A stretch of DNA of 29,985 bases from a virus, in the IMG/VR virus record IMGVR_UViG_3300028925_009268, positions 1 through 29,985 of that record; one strand, given 5' to 3'. This document shows, piece by piece, positions 16,327 through 22,573 of the stretch (positions are counted from its first letter, which is position 1; the number at the start of each line of letters is the position of its first letter). The notes below the pieces were generated by a model. That model saw nothing but the letters and a program-made list of their open reading frames with translations. It was not told the DNA's origin and made no database searches. A program made the translations under genes and the position numbers.

Positions 16327-17538
16327 TTATGTCCACCTTTGCGGCTGAGCCGTTTCATGATATTTCTTGATTGGGTACAAGTATTCGACCAAATAACCGA
16401 GCGCGTCATTCATGTGATCGTAGCCGTCTTTTTCTGGCTGGCTTGTCCCCTCTTTGTAAACTTGCCTCTCAAGGCTGCTAATCGTCTGTTTGCATTTAGG
16501 GTCAACAAATAAATGCCGGGTTCCTGCGCTTGAGCAAAGCCGCGAGTTTACCGAGTTTATTCTGTCCCTAACAGCAGCGTGTCGATTCTTTGCCTTAACT
16601 GTAAAGCCTGCATTCTGCAAAATACTTAAATCAGTTCTGCCGCCTGCCGATGTCTTGCGCTGCCGACTAGCAGGGTCGGGGTAGATAATAACATTTTTGC
16701 GCGGGTAGCGTTGTTTGATCTCATCGACTATTTCGTCAGTGTTGGAGCCATACATCACAATCTCGTCAATGGCGTGTAACGTGTCTCCCATCTTAACGCA
16801 AACAACCGCCGACATAGGATCAAGGTTAAAGTCCATTCCAATGTGCAGTGTGTCAGATTCCATTGAACACTTTTGGACTGACTCCTCTCGCTTAAATGCG
16901 TAATAAATAATCCCGGAGTAGTTTACAAATTGGGCAAGGTATTCCTGATTAAAAGTCCTGTCGTCCAGATCGCGCCGAGCAGCTACAACCTCAGACTCTG
17001 GAACATTGCCGCCATCAAGAGTTGTAAATTGCCAGCTCTGCCAATCTTCAATTTTATCCGTTCCGGTAGTCCACAGATCATAGAAATGATTTCTACCCTT
17101 TGGTGTACCGATAAACAATGCTGAACCCATGCGGTCAGATAGCGATGGCCTTATAACCTCGAACCATGCCTCTCGCCTCATGTCTGCAACTTCGTCCATA
17201 ACAACAAAATCAAGCGACCTACCGCGCAAGTTGTCCGGCTTCTCTGCACCTTTGAGACTAATCTTTGACCCGTTTATCAGTAGCAGTGAAAGCTCTGTCT
17301 CGTTGCGCTTTACAATGTAAGACTCTGGGACTGTTGCTATCAGCATATCCCAAGCAATCTCTTTAGCCGACTTGTAAGTTGGGGCTACATACCAACAATT
17401 TTTCTCTTTGCCAGATATTGCGTGTTTAAGCAGCTCCATTGTTGACAGGTAAGTTTTGCCAAAGCGCCGACCTGCAACGCAAACTCGGAACCTTGCATCG
17501 CTTTTGTATATTCTACTTTGTGGAATCGTCAGCAACAA
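16327..17538 (-). CDS. terL: Terminase large subunit
   Basis: 403 aa. The ATPase domain has Walker A GRRFGKT (23-29), Walker B FVVMDE (111-116, catalytic Glu116) and the coupling motif FIGTPKG (142-148). The RNase H-like nuclease domain starts with HIGMDFN (Asp236) and ends with DHMNDAL, whose acids (374, 378) complete the metal site. All key residues are present. It packages DNA into the procapsid through the portal and cuts the concatemer. The start overlaps terS by 26 nt. Whether packaging is by cos cutting or headful cannot be read directly; the cut fibre gene at the window edges is compatible with a circularly permuted (headful) genome. Confidence 0.97.
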   Translation of the reverse strand: MLLTIPQSRIYKSDARFRVCVAGRRFGKTYLSTMELLKHAISGKEKNCWYVAPTYKSAKEIAWDMLIATVPESYIVKRNETELSLLLINGSKISLKGAEKPDNLRGRSLDFVVMDEVADMRREAWFEVIRPSLSDRMGSALFIGTPKGRNHFYDLWTTGTDKIEDWQSWQFTTLDGGNVPESEVVAARRDLDDRTFNQEYLAQFVNYSGIIYYAFKREESVQKCSMESDTLHIGMDFNLDPMSAVVCVKMGDTLHAIDEIVMYGSNTDEIVDEIKQRYPRKNVIIYPDPASRQRKTSAGGRTDLSILQNAGFTVKAKNRHAAVRDRINSVNSRLCSSAGTRHLFVDPKCKQTISSLERQVYKEGTSQPEKDGYDHMNDALGYLVEYLYPIKKYHETAQPQRWT

Positions 17539-17884
17539 TTTGAGTGGTCACGTTTATTGGCGGTATATCAACAATTTCGGCCTGCTGTTCTTTCCAGCCG
17601 CCCTGAGTTTTTAAGTAGAAAATTGTCGCACTTGTGTTACCTGCGTCAGACTGACTGACTAGGTTCCCGGCTACTCTTATAAGTTGATCCACTTTTCCCT
17701 TTTTATAGGCGGCAAAAACCTCCGGCTGGCGTTTCTCGATATTCAATAAAGTGCGCTCGCTGATGCCAAAATAATCAGCCATTTGCGCCTTTGTCAAAAA
17801 AGCAGATAGCGCCTTAACTTCAATCACTTGCTCCTCATCAAAGACGATTAAAGGTCGGCCACCAGTGTTGGCTTCTTCGCTCAT
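17513..17884 (-). CDS. terS: Terminase small subunit
   Basis: 123 aa. The N-terminal half carries a helix-turn-helix (AFLTKAQMADYFGISERTLL followed by NIEKRQPEVFAAYKKGK, residues 28-64), then a helix and FYLKTQGGWKEQ (89-100), a pattern common to many small terminases. It lies just before terL and overlaps it. It should bind the packaging site in the phage DNA and load the large subunit. The final 20 residues are variable and acidic. Confidence 0.88.
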   Translation of the reverse strand: MSEEANTGGRPLIVFDEEQVIEVKALSAFLTKAQMADYFGISERTLLNIEKRQPEVFAAYKKGKVDQLIRVAGNLVSQSDAGNTSATIFYLKTQGGWKEQQAEIVDIPPINVTTQIVADDSTK

Positions 17885-17886
17885 CT

Positions 17887-18105
17887 CTAGCTGTACTCGA
17901 CAACCAGCAAGATATTGCGGCGCGCAGAATCAGAGGGCACTATTGTGTAATCCTCAAGGATAGCAAAGCTGCGCTTGAACTCTTTTGCGAGAGCGTTGGC
18001 TTTCTCTACCGCCTCGGTCAGGCTGTCAGACTCTTGCCCAAATTCCTCAACTTGCTCAACTTCCTCTATTTCTTCAATATCTTCAATCTTATCTAAATCG
18101 CTCAT
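17887..18105 (-). CDS. Small acidic protein of unknown function
   Basis: 72 aa. The first 30 residues are nearly all acidic or hydrophobic (DLDKIEDIEEIEEVEQVEEF), a likely coiled coil or disordered acidic arm; the rest has a helix (LTEAVEKANALAKEFKRSF) and a strand-rich end. It is the first gene after the intrinsic terminator at 18117-18138 and has a good AAGGTG Shine-Dalgarno. It lies 2 nt before terS, so it belongs to the packaging operon. No family was recognised. The acidic arm could mimic DNA or bind a basic partner, but that is only a guess. Confidence 0.7.
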   Translation of the reverse strand: MSDLDKIEDIEEIEEVEQVEEFGQESDSLTEAVEKANALAKEFKRSFAILEDYTIVPSDSARRNILLVVEYS

Positions 18106-18116
18106 AGTGTCACCTT

Positions 18117-18138
18117 AAAAAAGCCCTCCGAAAAGGGC
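18117..18138 (-). terminator. Intrinsic terminator between early and packaging genes
   Basis: In the leftward RNA: GCCCU UUUCGG AGGGC followed by UUUUUUAA. This is a 5-bp GC-rich stem, a 6-nt loop and six U residues, a textbook Rho-independent terminator. It sits after the last small early gene (stop at 18167) and 12 nt before the start of the packaging operon, so early transcripts should end here unless read-through is arranged. No convincing sigma70 promoter was seen in the 60 nt between the two genes. Confidence 0.85.
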
Positions 18139-18166
18139 AAGTGGGGGAGAGTTCTACGTATTTAAT

Positions 18167-18382
18167 TTATAGCTCAGTGCCAAATTGGGCGTCTGTAAAT
18201 ATCTCATCAAGGTCTGGCGGTATAGCGTGAAATCTATCAGCTACTGACTCGCACCATAACTCTACAGCCGAGCGCATATTTGCACCCTCGCTTGTGTCGA
18301 TTATATTGCCAAGGGTTTCTATCAAGTCACCCCAGCCATACTCATAGGCTGTTAATAGCCAGAATTTAGTCATCGAACTCAT
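18167..18382 (-). CDS. Small hypothetical protein
   Basis: 71 aa, acidic, with three Trp residues and several aromatic ones (FWLLTAYEYGWGDLIETLGN at residues 7-26). Start at 18382 has GAGG 10 nt upstream; a second ATG three codons later is possible. It overlaps the previous gene by 17 nt and is the last gene before the terminator. No family recognised. It may act in the early phase, as it shares the transcript with replication genes. Confidence 0.6.
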   Translation of the reverse strand: MSSMTKFWLLTAYEYGWGDLIETLGNIIDTSEGANMRSAVELWCESVADRFHAIPPDLDEIFTDAQFGTEL

Positions 18383-18578
18383 TGAAATATGCCTCGATTA
18401 TTTCAGCCCTTGCTACGTCCATTGAGAGTATTATATCAGCATCACCCATATTGCTACCGACAGCCATGCAGTTATTGTCGTCCCAAGTAATTACAACAAC
18501 GTCACGCATATTTTCAGGCAATGACCCCATCACCTCGTCAACTGTATATCTTGTTTTGAATTCAGTCAGTTTCGCCAT
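18366..18578 (-). CDS. Small hypothetical protein
   Basis: 70 aa from MAKLTEFKTRYTVDEVM. A longer in-frame extension exists to 18665 but its sequence is Arg/Ser-rich and lies within the upstream gene, so it was not used. Strand-helix composition with VVVITWDDNNCMAVGSNMGD (about 27-46) suggests a small alpha/beta fold, and the C-terminus is acidic. It overlaps both neighbours by about 17 nt. No family recognised. Confidence 0.6.
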   Translation of the reverse strand: MAKLTEFKTRYTVDEVMGSLPENMRDVVVITWDDNNCMAVGSNMGDADIILSMDVARAEIIEAYFNEFDD

Positions 18579-18798
18579 ACTTCTCAAGCCTCTCGATTTC
18601 CGCATCAATGTAGAACCTGATTTTCTTTGCGTCCCTGAGCATCTCTGAGTGCGCCACCTCGCCATATCTGTAACAGGCTCGGAATATCTCTCCCATCTGT
18701 GCGTTCATATTCTTATAGGATATAAGGTGCTGCAATTCGCTCGCACCTTTTGGCAGCTCGTAATAGCTTGCCGTTGACCCGTCCGACTTTACCTTCAA
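18562..18798 (-). CDS. DUF3310-like small protein
   Basis: 78 aa. The core SYYELPKGASELQHLISYKN (11-30) followed by MGEIFRACYRYGE (36-48) and a helix ending in IDAEIERLEKYGE resembles the short DUF3310-type proteins of phages (pattern: Y-x-L-P-x-G-x-x-x-x-x-x-I, N-x-x-x-G-x-x-x-(K/R)-(Y/A)-x-x-R). They occur alone or next to nucleotide-metabolism genes in phages; their function is unclear. Starts in an ATGA overlap with the upstream gene. Assigned by pattern. Confidence 0.55.
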   Translation of the reverse strand: MKVKSDGSTASYYELPKGASELQHLISYKNMNAQMGEIFRACYRYGEVAHSEMLRDAKKIRFYIDAEIERLEKYGETD

Positions 18799-18962
18799 GA
18801 CTTAATCCTCATCAGCGCCTCAATAGCGCCTTCGATTATCTTGTCCAGCTCTTGTTTGTTCTTCTCGTTATCATCTGACCAGTACCAATCCAAGTGGTCT
18901 TCAATCAGCGACAGAGCTTTGCGATAAACCCGCAATCGCTTTTCTAGCTCTGGGCGTGTCAT
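18795..18962 (-). CDS. Small helical hypothetical protein
   Basis: 55 aa from MTRPELEKRLRVYRKALSLI. The ATG overlaps the stop of the metallophosphoesterase gene (TAATG), which fixes the start; an upstream extension would be inside that gene. The protein is almost entirely helical and charged. It ends in an ATGA overlap with the next gene. No family recognised. It may be a small partner of the upstream enzyme, judged by coupling only. Confidence 0.6.
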   Translation of the reverse strand: MTRPELEKRLRVYRKALSLIEDHLDWYWSDDNEKNKQELDKIIEGAIEALMRIKS

Positions 18963-20125
18963 TAGGTGATCTCCTGCGGAGTTACTGTGACCCTCAAATA
19001 TTCGCCGTATTTCTTGTGGTATGTAATCGCGTGTGCTGCGCGCCATGACACATAGCCCCCTCGTGCCGCGTAAGCATCGCGTGACGCTAGAGTTGGGTGA
19101 CGCTCAACGATTGCCCCGCCCCCTTCTGCCATGTCCTGCTCAGTGTGATGATAATGGCCTGTATGAATATAGCAGTATTTTGCCTGCCCCCACATAGCCC
19201 GGTAGCGCGGCTCACTGCTAAATAATGCCGGTAGCTGAGTGTTTTTCTTCTTGTGGCCGTGATGAAAGCCGATCATTATCTCGCCATGCAGGTGGGCGTA
19301 ATAAGGAAACTCAGTGTCGTCTATCTCCACCCTGTTGTTGCGCGAGTAGATAACTTTCATTGCCTTGCGCAGCCATAGGGAGCCGATCAGATCGTGATTG
19401 CCCTCAACCATCAATACCTTAACTTTTGCAAAGTGCTTTAGCATTAGCTCAACAGCAGCCATTATCACCTTGATAGCAACCTCTACCATCTTTCCAGTTC
19501 GACTGTCTCGATCAAGGTTATGGCCTGACAGGGTGGTTACTGCGTCCAGTAAGTCGTAGTGCAGGAAATCGCCCTGCAAGTTTAGAATGCCCAGCCCAGA
19601 CTTAGGCGAGCCGTCAATCATTCTCTGGATAGCACCTAGTGCAACCTTTGTAGCTATCTCCATATCCCAGTCATCGCCTGTCTCATCTTGCCAAGCGTAC
19701 ATTCCTAGATGGAAGTCAGTAAGGGTGATAAGTGTGCAGAGAGATGAATCGGTTACAGTAGGCTTTGCAATGATGGGGGCGGGCTTCCAAGTAAAGCCTT
19801 CGATGGCTTCAAGTGCAGCTTGGTACTGGGCTTCTTTTTCTGGCTCTTGGATATGCCATTGGGTTTTTATATTGCCGTCTAGGTCGTAGAGGGTAGAGAC
19901 TCTTTTGGTGGTGAATCCACTGGCGGTTGGGTGAGATAATCCGCGTTCTGGCTGATAACCTGACAGGGCGGCTTTTTTCTCTACAGCAGATTTTGCCTTG
20001 CTGACTGTAGAGTGATCAACATTTAGCGCCTTTGCCGCTTTCTTTATGCTGCCGTACTTCTCAATGGCTTGCATATACTCTAGCTGCCTCGGCGTTGCAT
20101 ACTCTGCCAGTAGTCCGTTATCCAT
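18962..20125 (-). CDS. Metallophosphoesterase with N-terminal helix-turn-helix
   Basis: 387 aa from MDNGLLAEYATPRQ, chosen for the GGAGG Shine-Dalgarno 5 nt upstream and because it avoids overlap with the previous gene. Residues 11-48 form a helix-turn-helix (YGSIKKAAKALNVDHSTVSK) of the type that binds DNA. Residues 130-387 hold calcineurin-like phosphoesterase motifs: D137-x-H139 (TDFHLGMY), GD at 185-186, GNHD at 242-245, HHGH at 288-291 and GHYH at 323-326, so the two-metal site looks complete. Similar fusions occur in phages of unknown role. A DNA nuclease or phosphatase targeted by the HTH is a reasonable guess. Confidence 0.85.
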   Translation of the reverse strand: MDNGLLAEYATPRQLEYMQAIEKYGSIKKAAKALNVDHSTVSKAKSAVEKKAALSGYQPERGLSHPTASGFTTKRVSTLYDLDGNIKTQWHIQEPEKEAQYQAALEAIEGFTWKPAPIIAKPTVTDSSLCTLITLTDFHLGMYAWQDETGDDWDMEIATKVALGAIQRMIDGSPKSGLGILNLQGDFLHYDLLDAVTTLSGHNLDRDSRTGKMVEVAIKVIMAAVELMLKHFAKVKVLMVEGNHDLIGSLWLRKAMKVIYSRNNRVEIDDTEFPYYAHLHGEIMIGFHHGHKKKNTQLPALFSSEPRYRAMWGQAKYCYIHTGHYHHTEQDMAEGGGAIVERHPTLASRDAYAARGGYVSWRAAHAITYHKKYGEYLRVTVTPQEIT

Positions 20126-20162
20126 TCCAACCTCCATAGGTTTCGCAGATACTAACAGATTT

Positions 20163-20588
20163 TCAGTGTATTCCCAATCGTTTTTCTTGTTCAATAATCT
20201 GCTCTTTTAGCTCAATCTTCATTTCTTCCAACTCTTGGCGATCATATTTGTGAGTAGTCCATGCCTTTGACTCTAACTCTTGCACAAAATCTTCTCCGTA
20301 AAAATCGACCATATATTGGCGATATTTGAGAACATAATGGGTCTGCTTCATGCCAAAGCAGTTGCAGCCTCGGCACTGTGGTTTAATGTTCTCTTCCATT
20401 AGCTTTGTGGCCAATATCCTACGGCCTACAAAATGCCCACCTTGCATCTCACTAAAGTGCTCGACCTTCTCACAAGTAACGCACCTACAGTAGCCCTGAT
20501 CGTCTGCGGCTTTGAGCCTGACTAGGCGCTGTAATAAAGTAGCGCACTCGTCAGACAGCTTGGCCAGCGTTTTATGTTTTTTCGGCAT
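20163..20588 (-). CDS. ninG: NinG/Rap-like recombination nuclease
   Basis: 141 aa. Cysteines C34, C36, C39 and C72, C75, C77 bracket MQGGHFVGRR (48-57) and EENIKPQCRGCNCFG (65-79), the hallmark of NinG (Rap) proteins, an HNH-like zinc-binding family. In lambda this protein helps resolve recombination branches and supports RecA-independent or Red-dependent recombination. The C-terminus is a charged helix. It lies in the leftward early operon; the recombination genes erf and exonuclease are in the opposite operon. It fits a Holliday or flap-cutting role in concatemer formation. Confidence 0.9.
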   Translation of the reverse strand: MPKKHKTLAKLSDECATLLQRLVRLKAADDQGYCRCVTCEKVEHFSEMQGGHFVGRRILATKLMEENIKPQCRGCNCFGMKQTHYVLKYRQYMVDFYGEDFVQELESKAWTTHKYDRQELEEMKIELKEQIIEQEKRLGIH

Positions 20589-20722
20589 TACAATTCCTTT
20601 TTTTCATAGTTTTTGTCTTGTTCTATTTTCTGTTCAAGCTCAACAATATATTTTTGCAATTGCTCTATTTCATACTCCAGCGAGTCGATTTTGCTGCTCG
20701 CCCATGCGTCTAGCTCATTCAT
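20588..20722 (-). CDS. Small coiled-coil protein
   Basis: 44 aa, read directly: MNELDAWASSKIDSLEYEIE then QLQKYIVELEQKIEQDK and a basic end. A strong Shine-Dalgarno (GGAGGGGAGA) lies just upstream of the ATG. Hydrophobic residues fall at heptad spacing through the middle, so a short coiled coil is likely. The stop overlaps the ninG start (TAATG) and the start overlaps the upstream gene by 8 nt. No family recognised. Its tight coupling to ninG hints at a shared function. Confidence 0.65.
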   Translation of the reverse strand: MNELDAWASSKIDSLEYEIEQLQKYIVELEQKIEQDKNYEKKEL

Positions 20723-20939
20723 TCTCTCCCCTCCAATCAACCAACAATTCCAGCAAATTAAATTCACCGTATGTCATGCTAAACCTTTCAAAGTGATTTT
20801 TGCGATCAATGCAAAGGTCAAAGCCCTTGCCGTTCGGCCACTCAGTAAGCTCCATCAAGTCTCCATCTTCGGCTAGATAACAGTAGTTTTTAATTTCAGA
20901 TATTACTGCCAATTTCTGCTTAAATTTAATCCCGTACAT
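20715..20939 (-). CDS. Hypothetical protein
   Basis: 74 aa. Starts MYGIKFKQKLAVISEIKNYC; the end is MTYGEFNLLELLVDWRGENE. The mix of short strands and a final helix suggests a small globular protein. It overlaps the zinc-ribbon gene upstream by 14 nt and the coiled-coil gene downstream by 8 nt. No motif seen, no family recognised. Confidence 0.6.
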   Translation of the reverse strand: MYGIKFKQKLAVISEIKNYCYLAEDGDLMELTEWPNGKGFDLCIDRKNHFERFSMTYGEFNLLELLVDWRGENE

Positions 20940-21105
20940 CGTTTTTTCTCCTTGGTTTAAGTCTTGGGTCTGGCGCGTTGTCGATCATCTCTGACGTTGT
21001 AAATCTATAGGCGCAAAACGGGCAGTGGTATCGCCTCCACCTGTAGTCCTCACCTTGCCGGGTATCTTTGCAGTTCGCTCGGCCATCACATTCTGGGCAC
21101 TTCAT
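20926..21105 (-). CDS. Zinc-ribbon protein (NrdR/Ogr-Delta type)
   Basis: 59 aa from MKCPECDGRANC, whose ATG overlaps the previous stop (ATGA). Two CxxC pairs, C3/C6 and C28/C31, frame an RxxEDYRWRRYHC segment and a R-F-T-T-S-E motif at 34-39, close to the zinc ribbon of NrdR and also to phage Ogr/Delta late activators. The ATP-cone of NrdR is absent. Two readings are possible: a transcription activator of late genes (Ogr/Delta) or a regulator of ribonucleotide reductase genes (NrdR-like). The C-terminus (LKPRRKNDVRD) is basic. Two lines of evidence, the zinc ribbon and small size, favour DNA binding. Confidence 0.7.
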   Translation of the reverse strand: MKCPECDGRANCKDTRQGEDYRWRRYHCPFCAYRFTTSEMIDNAPDPRLKPRRKNDVRD

Positions 21106-21293
21106 ATCTTTTGGTACTCCCACCGCATATTTAACGTGTATCCACCGGTCGTGTACTGCTGGCCTTGCCTGCGCTTCACCAGTTTTTTCTTACGCAAACC
21201 GTCTAGGCTTAGCTCGTTTGTCTCTAAGCTTCTGGCTGTGTACCACCGATCAGGGTGCATCTTTTCAAGCGTCTTTTGTTGTCTCTCTGTCAT
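21102..21293 (-). CDS. Small basic protein, possible winged helix
   Basis: 63 aa. The sequence RQQKTLEKMHPDRWYTARSL (4-23) then LSLDGLRKKKLVKRRQGQQY (29-48) reads as a small helix-turn-helix with a wing (K-R-R-Q-G-Q-Q-Y-T-T-G-G-Y-T-L). It starts and ends in ATGA overlaps between dUTPase and the zinc-ribbon gene. Basic residues near the wing support nucleic-acid binding. No specific family recognised. Confidence 0.6.
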   Translation of the reverse strand: MTERQQKTLEKMHPDRWYTARSLETNELSLDGLRKKKLVKRRQGQQYTTGGYTLNMRWEYQKI

Positions 21294-21706
21294 CGCCCTG
21301 TGCTCCCAAAGCCGCCAGCACCGCGCTCGGTATCGCCCAGCACATCAACAAGCTCTGATTCTGCCATATATGGAACAACAACCATCTGAGCTATTCGATC
21401 ACCTTGGCGCACCTCGATGGTTTTGTCGCCGCTGTTGTATAGAACCGCGTGAATTTCTCCCCTGTAGTCAGAGTCGATTAACCCGGCCAGCTTGTCCAGA
21501 CCTTGCTTAACCGCCCAACCACTGCGCGGGTAAATCATTCCGCACCAGCCGTCAGGTATAGCGCAGCGAACCCCAATCGGAAAGGCGTGGCGAACACCGG
21601 GGCGCAAGTCAAAAGACAGTGTTGAGTACAAGTCAAAGCCTGCTGCTTGTTCTGTGCCGCGTGTCGGCTGCTTTGCATCTTGATTCATAAGTTGAAACTG
21701 TATCAT
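21290..21706 (-). CDS. dut: dUTP diphosphatase
   Basis: 138 aa from MIQFQLMNQD, whose ATG overlaps the stop of the previous gene and has an AAGGA Shine-Dalgarno. All five motifs of trimeric dUTPases are visible: AAGFDLYS (21-28), PRSGWAVKQG (60-69), GLIDSDYRGEI (75-85), GDRIAQMVV (102-110) and the C-terminal RGAGGFGSTG (128-137). Motif 2 has W where L is common. It turns dUTP into dUMP, keeping uracil out of phage DNA and supplying a dTTP precursor. It belongs to the leftward replication operon. Confidence 0.97.
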   Translation of the reverse strand: MIQFQLMNQDAKQPTRGTEQAAGFDLYSTLSFDLRPGVRHAFPIGVRCAIPDGWCGMIYPRSGWAVKQGLDKLAGLIDSDYRGEIHAVLYNSGDKTIEVRQGDRIAQMVVVPYMAESELVDVLGDTERGAGGFGSTGR

Positions 21707-22065
21707 GCTGAAATCCTTATACTTTTTGACAGCCATTTTTGGCTGATTTTGTTTAACTCTAACTGGCTTATGTCGCCATCTACGTTAATGCTGTACCTTG
21801 TCAGGTTGAATGGCATATCTTCACTAGGGTTTAGCGACCTTTTGCCGGGCTTACCTTGCGGCCTTAGATATTTATCTGTACAAACAAAACACATCTGGCC
21901 GTTAATATATTCGCGCTCTGCTGTGCGGTATAACCTAGATCGTAGAGTGCCGGGATTTATATCAGTCCCGACAACCAACTCGCTCAAGCTGTACAGCTCC
22001 CCTTTGTATAAAATGTGTTTTTTGTAGTTGCCGTTTCCTGCACCTTTTGGTGCTCCAATTTTCAT
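21703..22065 (-). CDS. Hypothetical protein, possible DNA-binding module
   Basis: 120 aa from MKIGAPKGAGNGNYKK; a TTG six codons earlier is possible. The segment HILYKGELYSLSELVVGTDI followed by NPGTLRSRLYR (22-53) looks like a helix-turn-helix of the type seen next to homing nucleases and in phage regulators. A C-x-x-C is absent; the single C-F-V-C pair is at about 65-68. The start overlaps the stop of a 35-aa membrane gene (ATGA). No clear family; a DNA-binding role is inferred. Confidence 0.55.
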   Translation of the reverse strand: MKIGAPKGAGNGNYKKHILYKGELYSLSELVVGTDINPGTLRSRLYRTAEREYINGQMCFVCTDKYLRPQGKPGKRSLNPSEDMPFNLTRYSINVDGDISQLELNKISQKWLSKSIRISA

Positions 22066-22169
22066 TGCAAGCCCGCCATGCAAGCCTCTGTGTCACAAAT
22101 CGACATACTGTGCGCAATAATGAAAAAAACCAATGAAGCCCAAATAAATAAAGTCTGCCATGTATTCAT
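22062..22169 (-). CDS. 35-aa membrane protein
   Basis: Read directly from the sequence: MNTWQTLFIWASLVFFIIAH followed by SMSICDTEACMAGLQ. It has an AGGTGA Shine-Dalgarno 5 nt before the ATG. Residues 7-23 form one hydrophobic span with a cysteine-bearing acidic tail, so it is probably an inner-membrane protein. Its ATG overlaps the stop of the P-like gene and its stop overlaps the next ATG, both by ATGA, the same coupling style as its neighbours. That fully coupled placement argues it is translated. No family recognised. Confidence 0.65.
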   Translation of the reverse strand: MNTWQTLFIWASLVFFIIAHSMSICDTEACMAGLQ

Positions 22170-22573
22170 AAGTCACCTACTATGCTTTTTAGTTTGTTTA
22201 GACCAGTCTTTGCGGCCTGCTTTTTCTTTGCCTTTTGTTCGTCCGATTCCAGCGCGGCAAACTGAAACGGCTTGTGAATTGCTAGTTGCTTCTCTGTCCT
22301 GCACATCTTGGCAAACTCAATCGCACTTGGCGGCCAGCTCTCACCAGACTCGTGCAGCTCATCAAGCCCCTTTGCTATTTGCTGTGGTGAAATCCCCTTC
22401 AATGATCTCGCCCAGCTCTCCGTTGGCTCCGACCCGAAACTGCTCTCCCACCTGTGGCCGTAAATTTCCAGCATCACCAGCCATAGCCTTTCCATCACCT
22501 TCTTGCTCGGCAAGTCTTTGACGGAATCTGTCTGCTGGCGAGCGTGGTTTTTCACCATTTCTTTGATGTCCAT
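22166..22573 (-). CDS. Lambda P-like replication protein
   Basis: 135 aa. Residues 32-92 (LVMLEIYGHRWESSFGSE, then SWARSLKGISPQQIAKGLDE and SWPPSAIEFAKMCR) match the core of P-family replication proteins, which load the host helicase DnaB at the phage origin. The ATG has a strong AAAGGAG Shine-Dalgarno 7 nt upstream, although this lies inside the DUF1376 gene, giving a 212-nt out-of-frame overlap. Shorter starts would still overlap the core. The last 30 residues are a basic tail. It lies directly after the O-like gene, as in lambda. Confidence 0.8.
   Translation of the reverse strand: MDIKEMVKNHARQQTDSVKDLPSKKVMERLWLVMLEIYGHRWESSFGSEPTESWARSLKGISPQQIAKGLDELHESGESWPPSAIEFAKMCRTEKQLAIHKPFQFAALESDEQKAKKKQAAKTGLNKLKSIVGDL

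Noticed and set aside
18140-18200. TATAAA near 18170 on the leftward strand as a late promoter
   Set aside because: No -35 with a fair match was found at 16-18 nt, and the hexamer covers a stop codon; too weak to call.
21025-21510. 161-aa open frame on the plus strand
   Set aside because: Antisense to the dUTPase and zinc-ribbon genes. No motif and no ribosome binding site of note.
22015-22521. 168-aa open frame on the plus strand
   Set aside because: It lies opposite the P-like, membrane and dut-side genes, which have known motifs and good ribosome sites; its sequence is Ser/Cys/Pro-rich with no domain.
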